Shown here piece by piece: positions 10,090-18,779 of a stretch of 64,000 nucleotides of DNA. The stretch is from Enemella dayhoffiae (lineage in GTDB: Bacteria; Actinomycetota; Actinomycetes; Propionibacteriales; Propionibacteriaceae), in assembly GCF_002250625.1 (NCBI RefSeq), contig NZ_NMVQ01000034.1, positions 124,001 to 188,000 on the forward strand, in the 5' to 3' direction. Position numbers and translations under genes: made by a program. Position 1 is the first letter of the stretch; the number at the start of each line of letters is the position of its first letter. The notes under the pieces are model-generated. The model searched no databases, was not told the DNA's origin, and saw only the letters and a list, made by a program, of their open reading frames with translations.

Positions 10090-10275
10090 GTGTACTTCAC
10101 CGATCGCGGCATCGAGGAGTTGGAGAAGCGCCGCGGCGAGGAGCAGGTCTCCCTGGAATGGGTGGCCGAGCAGTTGCGCACCTTCGTCGACCTCAATCCC
10201 GACTTCGAGACGCCGATCGAGCGGTTCGCCACCTGGCTGGCCCGGCTGGACGATGCGGACGACGACCTCGACTGA
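10090..10275 (+). CDS. Small conserved protein next to kgd (DUF6104-like)
   Basis: A 61-residue acidic protein, starting MYFTDRGIEELEKRRGEEQV, with GTG start one base after the kgd stop, so it is almost certainly cotranscribed and coupled. It resembles the short DUF6104-type proteins found behind kgd in other actinobacteria. It has no signal, membrane segment or metal motif. Predicted helices (VSLEWVAEQLRTFVDLN and ETPIERFATWLARL) suggest a protein-binding partner, possibly of Kgd. The function is not known. Confidence 0.8.
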   Translation: MYFTDRGIEELEKRRGEEQVSLEWVAEQLRTFVDLNPDFETPIERFATWLARLDDADDDLD

Positions 10276-10300
10276 TCGGCGATTCTCACAGTCAGACAGC

Positions 10301-10329
10301 GATCCCGCGCACCCACGGTGCGCGGGATC
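10301..10329. terminator. Bidirectional GC hairpin after the kgd operon
   Basis: A perfect 13-bp stem (GATCCCGCGCACC with its complement) and a 3-base loop lie between the convergent kgd partner gene and the TetR gene. There is no T run on either side. Confidence 0.75.
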
Positions 10330-10330
10330 G

Positions 10331-10882
10331 TCAGTTCTGCGGGTGGTCCCGGGTCTCCCGCAGCCCGGCGACCAACAGGCGTACGCCGCCGGCGAACGCC
10401 GTGGCCGGGTCGCTGTCGTCGGGCTCGATCACGCCGAGCTCGACCAACTGGGCGTGCCCCTGCTCATCGATCACCTGTCCCAGGACAAGGTGCGCCACCG
10501 CCTGCGCCGCCGGCTGCGGGTCGCTCAGCTGGGGCTGCAGCAGCCGGGCCAGGTGCTGGGCCGGGGACACCTCGGCCAGCCGCATGCTCTGCACCGACGC
10601 CACGAGTTCGGCGCCGTCTCGGTGGGCGAGCAGAGCACCGCGGAAGGCGGCCGCCCAGTCGGTGACGATCGCCTCGGGCGTACCCGTCGGGGACGGCAGG
10701 TCGGCCAGGATCTCGTCGGCCAGGGCCGCGAGCAGCGTCTGCTTGTTGGCGACGTGGTGATAGAGGGCGCCCGGCTGCACCCCCAGCGCCGCCGCGATCC
10801 GCCGCATGGACAGGTCCGCAAGTCCATACCGGTCAAGGATTCCGAGCGCGGTGATGACGACATCCCGACGGCTCAGCGGCAT
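10331..10882 (-). CDS. TetR-family transcriptional regulator
   Basis: A 183-residue repressor-type protein. The N-terminal helix-turn-helix is clear (LSMRRIAAALGVQPGALYHHVANKQTLLAALADEI split over residues 23-57), and the C-terminal helical ligand domain is of the TetR_C class. It starts at the ATG at 10882; TAGGGT stands six bases upstream (10889-10894), so the mRNA is probably leaderless. Only 33 bases separate it from the divergent galK start, so binding there would affect both genes. Galactose metabolism as its regulon is inferred from position alone. Confidence 0.9.
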   Translation of the reverse strand: MPLSRRDVVITALGILDRYGLADLSMRRIAAALGVQPGALYHHVANKQTLLAALADEILADLPSPTGTPEAIVTDWAAAFRGALLAHRDGAELVASVQSMRLAEVSPAQHLARLLQPQLSDPQPAAQAVAHLVLGQVIDEQGHAQLVELGVIEPDDSDPATAFAGGVRLLVAGLRETRDHPQN

Positions 10883-10915
10883 GATGGGACCCTACCCGAA
10901 AGGAGCACCACCCCC

Positions 10916-12103
10916 GTGCCCCAGCAGATCACAGACCAGTTCCGCCGGCTCACCGGTACCTACCCTGACGGGGCTTGGTTCGCCCCCGGCCGGGTGAACC
11001 TGATCGGTGAGCACACCGACTACAACGACGGCTTCGTGCTCCCGTTCGCGCTCACCTCGGGGATCACCGTGGCCGCGCGACGACGCGAGGACGAACGGCT
11101 GGTTTTCAACTCCAGCAGCGAATCCGAGCCGGTCACCCTCGACCTGGCGTCCCTGCGCGGCGCCGCACCCGAGCAGTTCCCGGGCTGGTACGCCTATCCG
11201 GCGGGCGTGTTCTGGGCGCTGCTGCGGGACGGGCACCCAGTGCACGGGATGGAGCTGGCCTTCGACTCCGACCTGCCGGTGGGGGCCGGCCTGTCCTCCT
11301 CGGCGGCGCTGTGCTGCGCCACGATCGCCGCGGTGGCCGAGCTTTCCGGTCTCGACCTGGATCCGTTGCAGCGCGCCACCATCGCCCGGCGCGCCGAGAA
11401 CGACTACGTGGGGGCACCGACCGGGTTCATGGACCAGGCCGCCTCGACCCTGTGCACGGCCGGACACGCGCTGCTGCTGGACTGCCGCGACAACAGCAGC
11501 GAGCAGGTGCCGCTGGACCTGCCGGGCTCTGGGCTCGAACTGCTCATCCTGGACACCCGCACCCCGCACAACCTGGTCGACGGGGCGTACGCCGAACGCC
11601 GCCGCAGCTGCGAGCGGGCCGCGGAGGCACTCGGAATGCGCAGCCTGCGCGAGGTGGACGACCCGTCGGCCGTCGCGGCCTTGACCGATCCGCTGCTGCG
11701 CCGGCGCGCCCGGCACGTGGTCACCGAGAACGCGCGCGTGCTGGAGTCGGTCGGGCTGCTGCGCGAGTCCCGGGTGGCCGCACTGGCGCCGCTGCTGGAC
11801 GCCTCGCACGCCTCGATGCGCGAGGACTTCGAGATCACCGTGCCCACCGTCGACCTGGCCGTGGACACCGCCCGCTCCGCCGGCGCGCTCGGCGCCCGGA
11901 TGACCGGCGGCGGCTTCGGTGGCTGCATCATCGCGCTGTGTCCGGTCGGTTCCGTCGAGTCGGTCGCGCGGGCCGTCGCCGACGCCTTCGCCGACGCCGG
12001 GTTCGGTGCCCCGCAGTGGTTCACCGCCGAGCCCGCCCAGGGCGCCCACCGCCTCCCAGGGCCCACCTCGCGTACCGAGTTCCACCTCGCGGCCCACCGG
12101 TGA
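10916..12103 (+). CDS. galK: Galactokinase
   Basis: Phosphorylates galactose at C1 in the Leloir pathway. The 395 residues carry all three GHMP motifs: the galactokinase signature GRVNLIGEHTDYNDG (25-39), PVGAGLSSSAAL (near 120-131) and MTGGGFGGCIIAL (near 328-340). The start is the GTG at 10916 with AAAGGAG eleven bases upstream. The last 14 or so codons are written in bases of a dispersed intergenic repeat (see 12063-12170), so the C-terminal tail after PAQGAH is probably a recent addition. galT and galE are not adjacent. Confidence 0.94.
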   Translation: MPQQITDQFRRLTGTYPDGAWFAPGRVNLIGEHTDYNDGFVLPFALTSGITVAARRREDERLVFNSSSESEPVTLDLASLRGAAPEQFPGWYAYPAGVFWALLRDGHPVHGMELAFDSDLPVGAGLSSSAALCCATIAAVAELSGLDLDPLQRATIARRAENDYVGAPTGFMDQAASTLCTAGHALLLDCRDNSSEQVPLDLPGSGLELLILDTRTPHNLVDGAYAERRRSCERAAEALGMRSLREVDDPSAVAALTDPLLRRRARHVVTENARVLESVGLLRESRVAALAPLLDASHASMREDFEITVPTVDLAVDTARSAGALGARMTGGGFGGCIIALCPVGSVESVARAVADAFADAGFGAPQWFTAEPAQGAHRLPGPTSRTEFHLAAHR

Positions 12104-12170
12104 TCCGCGAGGTGACGTTCACCACGCGCAGTGACGTTCGGTACGCGAAGTGGGGCGAGGAACGTCACCC
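12063..12170. repeat. Dispersed CGCGARGTGACGTTC repeat, copy 1
   Basis: Contains CACCTCGCG twice on the left arm and CGCGAGGTGACGTTC, AGTGACGTTC and CGCGAAGTGG on the right arm, around ACCGGTGATC. The arms are inverted relative to each other. The same words recur at 18831-18940 and 48341-48431. This copy overlaps the galK 3' end. Confidence 0.75.
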
Positions 12171-12281
12171 CAGCCGGCGGATCGGCGTACGATGCCGCGT
12201 TGGCAACGATTACGCATCCGTGATTCCCCTGGGGCCGCGGTGGTGGAAATATTGCCGCGACACCGAGCACTGGAGACAGAC

Positions 12282-13187
12282 ATGACCAAGCGAGTCCTGG
12301 CCACCCTGGCCACCTTGTCCGCACTCAGCCTCACCCTGGCGGGTTGCGGTTCGACCTCGCTGAGCGGCGGCAACCCCGCCCCGGCCGGCGCCAGCACCAG
12401 CAGCGCCCCCGCCCAGGCCGACGCGGCGCTGGCCGCGAAGCTGCCCGAGAAGATCAAGTCCAGCAAGAAGATCGTCGTCGGCACCGACGCGTCCTATGCC
12501 CCCAACGAGTTCCTGGACGCCGACGGCAAGACCGTGGTCGGCGCCGACGTGGACGTCTTCAACGCGGTCGCCGCCAAGTTCGGCGTGACCGTGGAGTGGC
12601 AGCCCTCCAGCTTCGACTCGATCATCACCGGCGTCCAGGGCAAGAAATACGACATCGGCGTCTCCTCGTTCACCATCAACGCCAAGCGGATGGAACAGGT
12701 GAACATGGTCAGCTACTACAGCGCCGGCACCCAGTGGGCCACCGCCAAGGGCAACCCCAAGCAGGTCTCGGCCGACAACGCCTGCGGCAAGACGATCGCC
12801 GTGCAGACCGGCACCGTGCAGGACGAGGAGGATCTGCCCAAGCGGCAGGAGAAGTGCGGCGCCAACAAGATCAACGTGCTGCAGTACGAGGGCCAGGACC
12901 AGGCCACCGCCGCCGTCGTCTCCGGCAAGGCCGACGCCATGCTCGCCGACTCGCCCGTGGTGGCGTACGCCGCCAAGCAGTCGCAGGGCAAGCTGGAGAC
13001 CCTCGGCGACATCTACGACGCCGCCCCCTACGGCATCGTCGTCCCCAAGGACCAGACCGAGTTCGCCAACGCCATCGCCGAGGCGTTGAAGGCGGCCAAG
13101 GCCGACGGCAGCTACGAGAAGGCGCTGCAGAAGTGGGGCACCGAGAAGGGCAAGATCGACAACTTCCAGGTCAACCCCGCCTCCTGA
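12282..13187 (+). CDS. Amino-acid ABC transporter substrate-binding lipoprotein
   Basis: A secreted receptor of the polar amino-acid (family 3) class. The 301 residues begin with a lipoprotein signal and lipobox LAGC (C22), then a Ser/Ala-rich linker to about residue 50, then the mature domain starting KKIVVGTDASYAPNEF with the DVDVFNAVAAKFGV and GVSSFTINAKRM signatures. The ATG at 12282 has GGAGACAG upstream. It is followed four bases later by the permease gene. The substrate (glutamate, glutamine or a basic amino acid) cannot be fixed from sequence alone. Confidence 0.92.
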   Translation: MTKRVLATLATLSALSLTLAGCGSTSLSGGNPAPAGASTSSAPAQADAALAAKLPEKIKSSKKIVVGTDASYAPNEFLDADGKTVVGADVDVFNAVAAKFGVTVEWQPSSFDSIITGVQGKKYDIGVSSFTINAKRMEQVNMVSYYSAGTQWATAKGNPKQVSADNACGKTIAVQTGTVQDEEDLPKRQEKCGANKINVLQYEGQDQATAAVVSGKADAMLADSPVVAYAAKQSQGKLETLGDIYDAAPYGIVVPKDQTEFANAIAEALKAAKADGSYEKALQKWGTEKGKIDNFQVNPAS

Positions 13188-13191
13188 TCCG

Positions 13192-14151
13192 ATGACTGCT
13201 GCCGACTCCCCGCAGGGGGACGCCGACCGCCCGGGGCGGATCGACGCGGTGCCGGTACGCCACCCGTTGCGCTGGGTGGCCGTCGCGGTGATCGCCGTGC
13301 TGGTGTTGATGTTCCTCAACATGCTGGTCTTCAACCCGGCCTTCGACTGGCCATTCATCGCCGAGGCGATGAACCAGAAGCCGGTGATCGAGGGGTTCAT
13401 CAAGGGCACCCTGCTGGTCACCATCCTGAGCATGCTGCTCGGGGTGATCGGCGGGGTGATTCTGGCGGTGATGCGACTCAGCGACAACCCCATCTTGAAA
13501 GGGGTTTCCTGGGCCTACACGTGGTTCTTCCGGGCGATCCCGCGCTATGTGCTGCTGACCATCATGGGCGCCCTGGGCATCGTCTTCCAGAACGGGATCT
13601 CGTTCGGGTTCCCGTTCGACTGGAAGATCATCTCCTGGCTGGGCCTGCCCGAGGGCACCAGCTGGCGGTTCCTCACCCTGGACGCCAACCAGGTGTTCGC
13701 CGGATTCGCCGGGGCGGTGATCGGGATGGCCGCCTCCGAAGCGGCCTACATGGCCGAGATCGCCCGCGCCGGCATCCTCAGCGTCGACCAGGGCCAGGGC
13801 GAGGCGGCCAAGGCGCTCGGGATGAGCCCCGGCCGGGCGATGTGGCGAGTCGTCCTGCCGCAGGCGATGCGGGTGATCGTGCCGCCGACCGGCAACGAGA
13901 CGATCGCGATGCTCAAGGACACCTCGCTGCTGATCGCGATCCCGCTGTCGGCGGAGCTGTTCTTCCAGCTCAAGGCGATCGGGTCCCGCACTTATCAAAC
14001 CTTCCCGGTGCTGATCTCGGCGACGCTGTACTACCTGCTGGCCACCTCGATCCTGATGGTCGGCCAGGCCTGGCTGGAGCGACACTTCGGCCGTGGCTTC
14101 GGTGCCACCGAGGCACCGCAACGCAAGCTGATGTTGGGATCGGACCATTGA
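13192..14151 (+). CDS. Amino-acid ABC transporter permease (HisM family)
   Basis: A membrane subunit of 319 residues. Hydrophobic segments lie at about 28-48, 72-95, 110-130, 165-185, 230-250 and 268-290. The EAA loop that docks the ATPase is [23 protein letters not shown]. Only one permease gene is present, so the channel is probably a homodimer. It follows the binding-protein gene after four bases and overlaps the ATPase start by four bases (TTGA). Confidence 0.93.
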   Translation: MTAADSPQGDADRPGRIDAVPVRHPLRWVAVAVIAVLVLMFLNMLVFNPAFDWPFIAEAMNQKPVIEGFIKGTLLVTILSMLLGVIGGVILAVMRLSDNPILKGVSWAYTWFFRAIPRYVLLTIMGALGIVFQNGISFGFPFDWKIISWLGLPEGTSWRFLTLDANQVFAGFAGAVIGMAASEAAYMAEIARAGILSVDQGQGEAAKALGMSPGRAMWRVVLPQAMRVIVPPTGNETIAMLKDTSLLIAIPLSAELFFQLKAIGSRTYQTFPVLISATLYYLLATSILMVGQAWLERHFGRGFGATEAPQRKLMLGSDH

Positions 14152-14993
14152 GCACCGCCGTGCCCTCGCCCGAACCGACCCGCACCGGCGAGCCGCTGGT
14201 CCGCGCGGTGAACGCGACCAAGTCGTTCGGCAGCAACGAGGTGCTGAAGGGAATCGACCTGAGCGTGTACGCCGGCGAGGTGGTCTGCCTGCTCGGCCCC
14301 AGCGGCTCGGGCAAGACGACCTTCCTGCGGTTGATCAACCAGATGGAGGTGCTCACCGGCGGCCGGATCTGGGTCGATGGTGAGCTGATCGGTATCAGCG
14401 AACGGCGCGGCCGGCTGCACCGTCGCAACGAACGCGACATCGCCCGGCAGCGCGCCGAGATCGGCATGGTGTTCCAGCGGTTCAACCTGTTCCCGCACAT
14501 GACGGCCCTGGGCAACGTGATGGAGGCCCCGGTGCACGTCAAGAAGGTGAGCCGGGCCGAGGCGAGGCAACGGGCCACCGAGCTGCTCGACCGGGTCGGC
14601 CTGTCGGATCGGGCGAACTTCTATCCCGCCCAGCTCTCCGGTGGTCAGCAGCAGCGGGTGGCGATCGCCCGCGCCCTGGCGATGGAACCGCGGCTGATGC
14701 TGTTCGACGAACCGACCAGCGCGCTCGACCCGGAGCTGGTGGGTGAGGTGCTCAGCGTGATGAAGCAACTGGCCGCTCAGGGGATGACGATGATCGTGGT
14801 CACCCACGAGATGGAGTTCGCCCGCGAGGTCGCCGACCGGGTGGTGTTCATGGCCGACGGTCAAGTGGTCGAGGAGGGTACGCCCCAGCAGGTGATCGGC
14901 GACCCGCAGCACCAGCGCACGCGGGACTTCCTGGCCCGCGTACGCCGGGAGGGGGCGGCTGCGGCGAGCCGGCAGCCCGAGCCGGAACAGTAA
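14148..14993 (+). CDS. Amino-acid ABC transporter ATP-binding protein
   Basis: The energising ATPase of the preceding permease. The 281 residues show Walker [11 protein letters not shown]-loop [15 protein letters not shown], signature [15 protein letters not shown], Walker [15 protein letters not shown] and switch histidine VVTHE, all typical of the GlnQ/HisP class. The start chosen is the TTG at 14148 overlapping the permease stop; a GTG at 14160 is equally possible and would shorten the protein by four residues. It ends 15 bases before a convergent gene. Confidence 0.94.
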   Translation: MSTAVPSPEPTRTGEPLVRAVNATKSFGSNEVLKGIDLSVYAGEVVCLLGPSGSGKTTFLRLINQMEVLTGGRIWVDGELIGISERRGRLHRRNERDIARQRAEIGMVFQRFNLFPHMTALGNVMEAPVHVKKVSRAEARQRATELLDRVGLSDRANFYPAQLSGGQQQRVAIARALAMEPRLMLFDEPTSALDPELVGEVLSVMKQLAAQGMTMIVVTHEMEFAREVADRVVFMADGQVVEEGTPQQVIGDPQHQRTRDFLARVRREGAAAASRQPEPEQ

Positions 14994-15008
14994 CCCCGTC
15001 CGGGCAGC

Positions 15009-15416
15009 TCAGTCCCGGTCGCGAACCAGCACCGCCGTGCTGGCCGGGTGCAGCACGCAGACCAGCACCAGCAGCGAGGCCGCGGCCAGGGCGATCGCGA
15101 TCGGCCGGGTGTCGCCACCCCAGAACGACCACGCCACCGGAAGGTTGATCAGCTGGGTGGCCGTCACCGGGCCGCGGCTCCACGGGCGAGCCCGAAACAG
15201 GCCACGTGCGAGCAGCAGCAGCGCGACGGCGTACCCGATCCAGACGATCGCGCCCCCGATGCCGACCACGGGCCGGTTCGGGTTGACGTTGACCGCGTCC
15301 AGCGCGCCCAGCACGAGCGCCACGACGCCCTCCAGCGCCAGCACCAGCGCGGCAACCAGCAGGGTGGGCGGAGTGCGCTGCGGACGGGGCTCGGCGGCGG
15401 TGGGCGGTTCGGACAC
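15009..15416 (-). CDS. Small integral membrane protein, unknown function
   Basis: A 135-residue protein with four predicted membrane segments (about 19-40, 50-71, 85-100, 105-125) and a short Pro/Arg-rich N-terminus. I recognise no family-specific motif. It starts at the GTG at 15416, with TAGGCT six bases upstream (15423-15428), matching the leaderless pattern of the region. It is convergent with the amino-acid transporter and divergent from whiB1. Confidence 0.75.
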   Translation of the reverse strand: MSEPPTAAEPRPQRTPPTLLVAALVLALEGVVALVLGALDAVNVNPNRPVVGIGGAIVWIGYAVALLLLARGLFRARPWSRGPVTATQLINLPVAWSFWGGDTRPIAIALAAASLLVLVCVLHPASTAVLVRDRD

Positions 15417-15487
15417 CCGGACAGCCTAGTGGGCTGAGCCGGCACCCACCCCGACCGATCGGTATTGCCCGAAGTCAGAGCGGGATG

Positions 15488-15500
15488 GTGTGAACCACAC
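15488..15500. promoter_or_regulatory. Palindrome GTGTG-N3-CACAC upstream of whiB1
   Basis: A perfect 5+5 dyad, 134 bases before the whiB1 start. A second, TGTGA-N2-TCACA, lies at 15544-15555. Both resemble half-sites of the CRP/FNR family, but the spacers are shorter than the usual six bases, so the binder is unknown. Mycobacterial whiB1 is CRP-controlled, which makes the position suggestive. Confidence 0.4.
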
Positions 15501-15543
15501 GACGTGTCAAGATCTTGTTTTTGTGCCGAATGGTTGCCAGTCT

Positions 15544-15555
15544 TGTGAGGTCACA
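15544..15555. promoter_or_regulatory. Palindrome TGTGA-N2-TCACA upstream of whiB1
   Basis: CRP-like half-sites with a two-base spacer, 79 bases before the whiB1 start and inside the long untranslated region. Confidence 0.4.
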
Positions 15556-15633
15556 TCAACAGGGTTCCCAGCTTCCCCGCAGCGCCGCGATCTGGAGACT
15601 CGGACCCGGAACCTGAGAGGAGTGGACCAAGGC

Positions 15634-15885
15634 ATGGATTGGCGCCACGAGGCAGCCTGTCTGGACGAGGATCCCGAACTCTTCTTCCCGATCGGAAACA
15701 CCGGCCCCGCACTGCTGCAGATCGAAGAGGCCAAGCAGGTGTGCAAGCGCTGCACGGTCCGCGAGCAGTGCCTGCAGTGGGCTCTCGAAGCTGGCCAGGA
15801 CCACGGGGTCTGGGGCGGTCTCTCCGAGGACGAGCGACGCGCCATGAAACGACGCGCAGCTCGCTCCCGGATCAGGACCGCCTGA
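15634..15885 (+). CDS. whiB1: WhiB1-type iron-sulfur transcriptional regulator
   Basis: An 83-residue Wbl protein nearly the length of mycobacterial WhiB1. The four [4Fe-4S] cysteines are C9, C37, C40 and C46, followed by GVWGG (58-62) and a basic C-terminus RRAMKRRAARSRIRTA. It starts at the ATG opening MDWRHEAACLDEDPELFF, the WhiB1 signature. In mycobacteria WhiB1 is an essential NO-sensitive regulator that binds the housekeeping sigma factor. The untranslated stretch upstream is long (about 200 bases) and holds two CRP-like palindromes. The neighbouring order with pdtaS, rsrA and sigR supports orthology. Confidence 0.96.
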   Translation: MDWRHEAACLDEDPELFFPIGNTGPALLQIEEAKQVCKRCTVREQCLQWALEAGQDHGVWGGLSEDERRAMKRRAARSRIRTA

Positions 15886-15929
15886 GACTCACCGAGCCTG
15901 CGTGCCCGCAGGAAGACGCAGAACCGACC

Positions 15930-15953
15930 GCCCCGGGGATTCCTCCCCGGGGC
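15930..15953. terminator. Terminator between whiB1 and pdtaS
   Basis: A 10-bp perfect stem GCCCCGGGGA/TCCCCGGGGC with loop TTCC sits between convergent whiB1 and pdtaS. Confidence 0.8.
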
Positions 15954-15993
15954 TCGTTGCGTCTCCGGGGTCCGGTTGGCGTTCCGCGTGGGC

Positions 15994-17457
15994 TCAGTCG
16001 CGGGCCAGCGGCAGGCAGATTCGGGCCAACGACCCCGGGCCGTCGGGGTTGTTCGTCAGCTCGAACGTGCCGCCGAGGTCGGCCATCAGGGTGGAGACGA
16101 TGCTCAGCCCCAGGCTCTTGGAGCTGGCGAGCAGGAAGTCCTCCGGCAGACCGACCCCGTCATCGACCACCTCGACCTCCAGCGCGCCGTCACCGGCGGA
16201 CGGGCGTACGGTGACCTGTCCCCCGCCCGCGCCGCTGAGTCCGTGCTCGATCGCGTTCTGGCACAGTTCGGTGACCACCAGGGACAGCGAGGTGGCGACC
16301 TGGGCGGGCACCATCCCGAAGCTGCCCTCGCGGCGGGCGATCACCCCCTCGGGGTGGTCGTGGCTGGTGGCCACCGCGCCCACCATCTGCAGCACCCGAT
16401 CGGCCACGTCGTCGAACGCGACGGTCTCGTCGAAGGACTGGGACAGCGTCTCGTGCACCACCGCGATCGCGGCCACCCGCGACATCGCCTCGGTCAGCGC
16501 GGCCCGCGCCTCCGGGGAGCGGCGGGCCTGCATCCGCAGCAGCGCGGCCACGGTCTGCAGGTTGTTCTTCACCCGGTGGTGGATCTCCCGGATGGTGGCG
16601 TCCTTGGTCACAAGCTGGCGTTCGCGCCGGTTGATCTCGGTGATGTCGCGGCAGAGCACGATCAACTCGTCGGTGCCGTTGCCGTCGCGCAGCGGGACCA
16701 GCCGCAGTCGGATCGACACCGTTCCCGCGCTCACCTCCACCTCGGCGACCTCGCTGGTGCGGTACGCCTCGTCCGGCGGTGCGGTGCCGCCCGCGGCCTC
16801 GGCCAGGTCGCGCAGCAGCGAGGGCAGGTGCTCGTCCTCCGGATAGGACTCCAGGCCCAGGCGCCGCAACGCGGTGATCGCGTTCGGGGTGGCGTAGCGG
16901 ACGTTGCGGTTGCGGTCCAGCCGGAACACGCCGTCACCGACCCGCGGGCTGAGCACGGGGTCGGTGTGGGCCCCGGTCGGGTATTCCCCGTGCGCCACCA
17001 TCGAGGTGAGCACCTCGGCCATCTCCAGATAGTTGTCCTCCAACGCCCCGGGGGCGCGTACGCCCATCTGGTTGGTGTGGCGTTCGATGACCGCGAGCAC
17101 CCGGCCGTCGCGGTGGATCGGCACCGCGTGCACGTCGACCGGGATCCCGGCCTGCAGCTTGTTCTCCGAGGTCTCCACCTGCTCCCCGGTCAGGTACGCC
17201 TCCGGGACCCCGTGCTCGGGCTGATAGCCGACCTCGTCACCGGCGACGTCGTCCTCGAGCGCGGTCGGACCGGTCGAGGGCCGGGTCTGCGCCACGGCCC
17301 AGAAGATGTTCGGGTCGACGTCGGGTACCCACAGCACCAGGTCGGAGAATGAGAGGTCGGCCAGCAGGTGCCACTCGGCCACCAGGCGGACCAGGTATTC
17401 CTCGTCCTCGGGGCCGATTTCGGTGTGCTGGCGGATCAGCCGGGACATCAGTGGCAT
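15994..17457 (-). CDS. pdtaS: Soluble sensor histidine kinase PdtaS
   Basis: A cytosolic histidine kinase of 487 residues with no membrane segment. An N-terminal GAF-like domain (about 1-160) is followed by a PAS domain (about 170-275), a HisKA_2 dimerisation helix with REIHHRVKNNLQTV (phospho-accepting His at 293/294) and an HATPase domain (N box VVTELCQNAIEHGL, G box VVDDGVGLP). In mycobacteria PdtaS phosphorylates the RNA-binding antiterminator PdtaR; no pdtaR is in this window. It starts at the ATG at 17457 with TAGGTT six bases upstream (17464-17469), so it is likely leaderless. Confidence 0.93.
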   Translation of the reverse strand: MPLMSRLIRQHTEIGPEDEEYLVRLVAEWHLLADLSFSDLVLWVPDVDPNIFWAVAQTRPSTGPTALEDDVAGDEVGYQPEHGVPEAYLTGEQVETSENKLQAGIPVDVHAVPIHRDGRVLAVIERHTNQMGVRAPGALEDNYLEMAEVLTSMVAHGEYPTGAHTDPVLSPRVGDGVFRLDRNRNVRYATPNAITALRRLGLESYPEDEHLPSLLRDLAEAAGGTAPPDEAYRTSEVAEVEVSAGTVSIRLRLVPLRDGNGTDELIVLCRDITEINRRERQLVTKDATIREIHHRVKNNLQTVAALLRMQARRSPEARAALTEAMSRVAAIAVVHETLSQSFDETVAFDDVADRVLQMVGAVATSHDHPEGVIARREGSFGMVPAQVATSLSLVVTELCQNAIEHGLSGAGGGQVTVRPSAGDGALEVEVVDDGVGLPEDFLLASSKSLGLSIVSTLMADLGGTFELTNNPDGPGSLARICLPLARD

Positions 17458-17486
17458 GCGTTCAACCTAGTGGTTCCGCCAACGCC

Positions 17487-17518
17487 GAAGGGCTCGGATC
17501 CGCGGATCCGAGCCCTTC
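17487..17518. terminator. 32-bp perfect palindrome between bL37 and pdtaS
   Basis: GAAGGGCTCGGATCC followed at once by its complement around a central GC. It lies just after the bL37 stop and 30 bases before pdtaS, so it probably ends the bL37 transcript and isolates pdtaS. Confidence 0.75.
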
Positions 17519-17548
17519 GATCCAGGCGTTGCTGCCCGGGCCTGGTGC

Positions 17549-17623
17549 TCAGGCGTTGGGGCGCTTGCCGTGGTTCGCGCCCTTCTTGCGACGCGCCCGA
17601 CGCTTACGTCCGGTCTTACCCAT
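17549..17623 (-). CDS. Ribosomal protein bL37 (24 residues)
   Basis: A very short, strongly basic gene, MGKTGRKRRARRKKGANHGK then RPNA, with an excellent ribosome-binding site (GGAGGAG six bases before the ATG). The GANHGKRPN ending and length match bL37, a small 50S protein found in mycobacterial ribosome structures. AGTCTA at 17688-17693 reads TAGACT on this strand and could be its -10. A 32-bp palindrome ends the unit. Automated annotation often misses it because of its size. Confidence 0.85.
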   Translation of the reverse strand: MGKTGRKRRARRKKGANHGKRPNA

Positions 17624-17774
17624 GTCAGTCTCCTCCGGTGGTGTGGCGATATCAGCCGGTGCCACCTTCTCCGGCGGCCAAGAGTCCAGTCTAGCCGTCC
17701 GCGCCGCCGCTGCGGAAATGCGTGCTCCCGTTCGGCCCTGCGCAGTTCCGCGCCGGCCGCTCAGCCCTGGCCGC

Positions 17775-18074
17775 TCAGCCCTCGCGGTGCCAGGTGGTGA
17801 TCGAGGTCATGATGCTCACCCGCAGGGTCTGCGGGGCCTTCTGCCCCTGACAGCACCGGTTCACCAACTGCTTGATCGCCAGCTCGGCGTCGAAATCCTC
17901 GACGCAGCGCTCACAGGCCTCCAGGTGCAGCCGGATCACCTCGCACGACGCCTCGTCCAGCTCGTTGTCCAGGAAGGTGTGCACCCGCTCCAGCACCACC
18001 TGGCAGTCCTGCTCGGCGAGCCGGCCGAGCTTTTCGGGGTCCAGGTCGTGCGCGTGCTGCTCGGCGGCGCTCAT
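17775..18074 (-). CDS. rsrA: Mycothiol-system anti-sigma factor (RsrA/RshA)
   Basis: A redox-sensing zinc anti-sigma factor of 99 residues that holds SigR inactive under reducing conditions. The ZAS motif is H50-x3-C54-x2-C57 in LHLEACERC; extra cysteines at 24, 44, 74 and 75 are available for disulfides. The ATG at 18074 overlaps the sigR stop (ATGA), so the pair is translationally coupled, as expected for stoichiometric control. It is the RshA position in the mycobacterial order. Confidence 0.94.
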   Translation of the reverse strand: MSAAEQHAHDLDPEKLGRLAEQDCQVVLERVHTFLDNELDEASCEVIRLHLEACERCVEDFDAELAIKQLVNRCCQGQKAPQTLRVSIMTSITTWHREG

Positions 18075-18727
18075 GACGCGTCCTTGGGCAGCAGGCCGTT
18101 CTCCCGGGCATAGTCGCCGAGCGCCCTGCGCAGTTGGGCGCGCCCGCGGTTCAGCCGCGACATCACGGTGCCGATCGGCGTACCCATGATCTCGGCGATC
18201 TCCTTGTAGGCGAACCCCTCCACGTCGGCCAGATAGACCGCCATCCGGAAGTCGTCGGACAGGTTGTTCAACGCCTCGGTCACCGCCGAGTCCGGCATCC
18301 GGTCCAGCGCCTCCATCTCGGCCGAGCGCAGCCCGGTGGAGCTGTGCGACTCGGCGCGGGCCAGCTGCCAGTCCTCGACGTCCTCCCCGTCGGACAGCTT
18401 CGGCGAGCGCTGCGCCTTGCGATAGCTGTTGATGTAGGTGTTGGTGAGGATCCGGTACAGCCACGCCTTCAGGTTGGTGCCCGGCGTGTACTGGTGGAAG
18501 GACTGGTACGCCTTGGCGTACGTCTCCTGCACCAGATCCTCGGCGTCGGAGGGGTTGCGGGCCATCCGCATCGCCGCCCCGTAGAGCTGATCGAGGTGCA
18601 CCAGCGCATCCCGCCCGAAACGGGCCGTGCGCTCGGATTCGGTCTCGGTCGCCGGATCGAACGGGACGTCGTCAACCGTCCCCACGGCCTCGCCGGGGAA
18701 TTCGTCGGTCTCACTCGGTAGTGGCAT
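18071..18727 (-). CDS. sigR: Thiol-stress sigma factor SigR/SigH (group 4)
   Basis: An ECF sigma factor of 218 residues. Region 2 ([34 protein letters not shown]) and region 4 ([41 protein letters not shown]) are complete. The start chosen is the ATG at 18727 ([10 protein letters not shown]); upstream codons run through a dispersed repeat and are unlikely to be translated. A GGAAT-N18-GTT promoter at 18780-18805 fits SigR's own consensus and predicts a feed-forward loop. rsrA follows with a four-base overlap. Targets would be mycothiol and thioredoxin genes. Confidence 0.94.
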   Translation of the reverse strand: MPLPSETDEFPGEAVGTVDDVPFDPATETESERTARFGRDALVHLDQLYGAAMRMARNPSDAEDLVQETYAKAYQSFHQYTPGTNLKAWLYRILTNTYINSYRKAQRSPKLSDGEDVEDWQLARAESHSSTGLRSAEMEALDRMPDSAVTEALNNLSDDFRMAVYLADVEGFAYKEIAEIMGTPIGTVMSRLNRGRAQLRRALGDYARENGLLPKDAS

Positions 18728-18779
18728 CACGTACGACAGTACCGGTGAGGAAGCAGCTGTGGTCACCATCACCGGGCTC

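Noticed and set aside
6165-10316. A 1383-codon open frame antisense to kgd
   Set aside because: It mirrors the third-position GC bias of kgd, has no domain, and its composition (long H/D/R/G/L strings) is that of a shadow frame.
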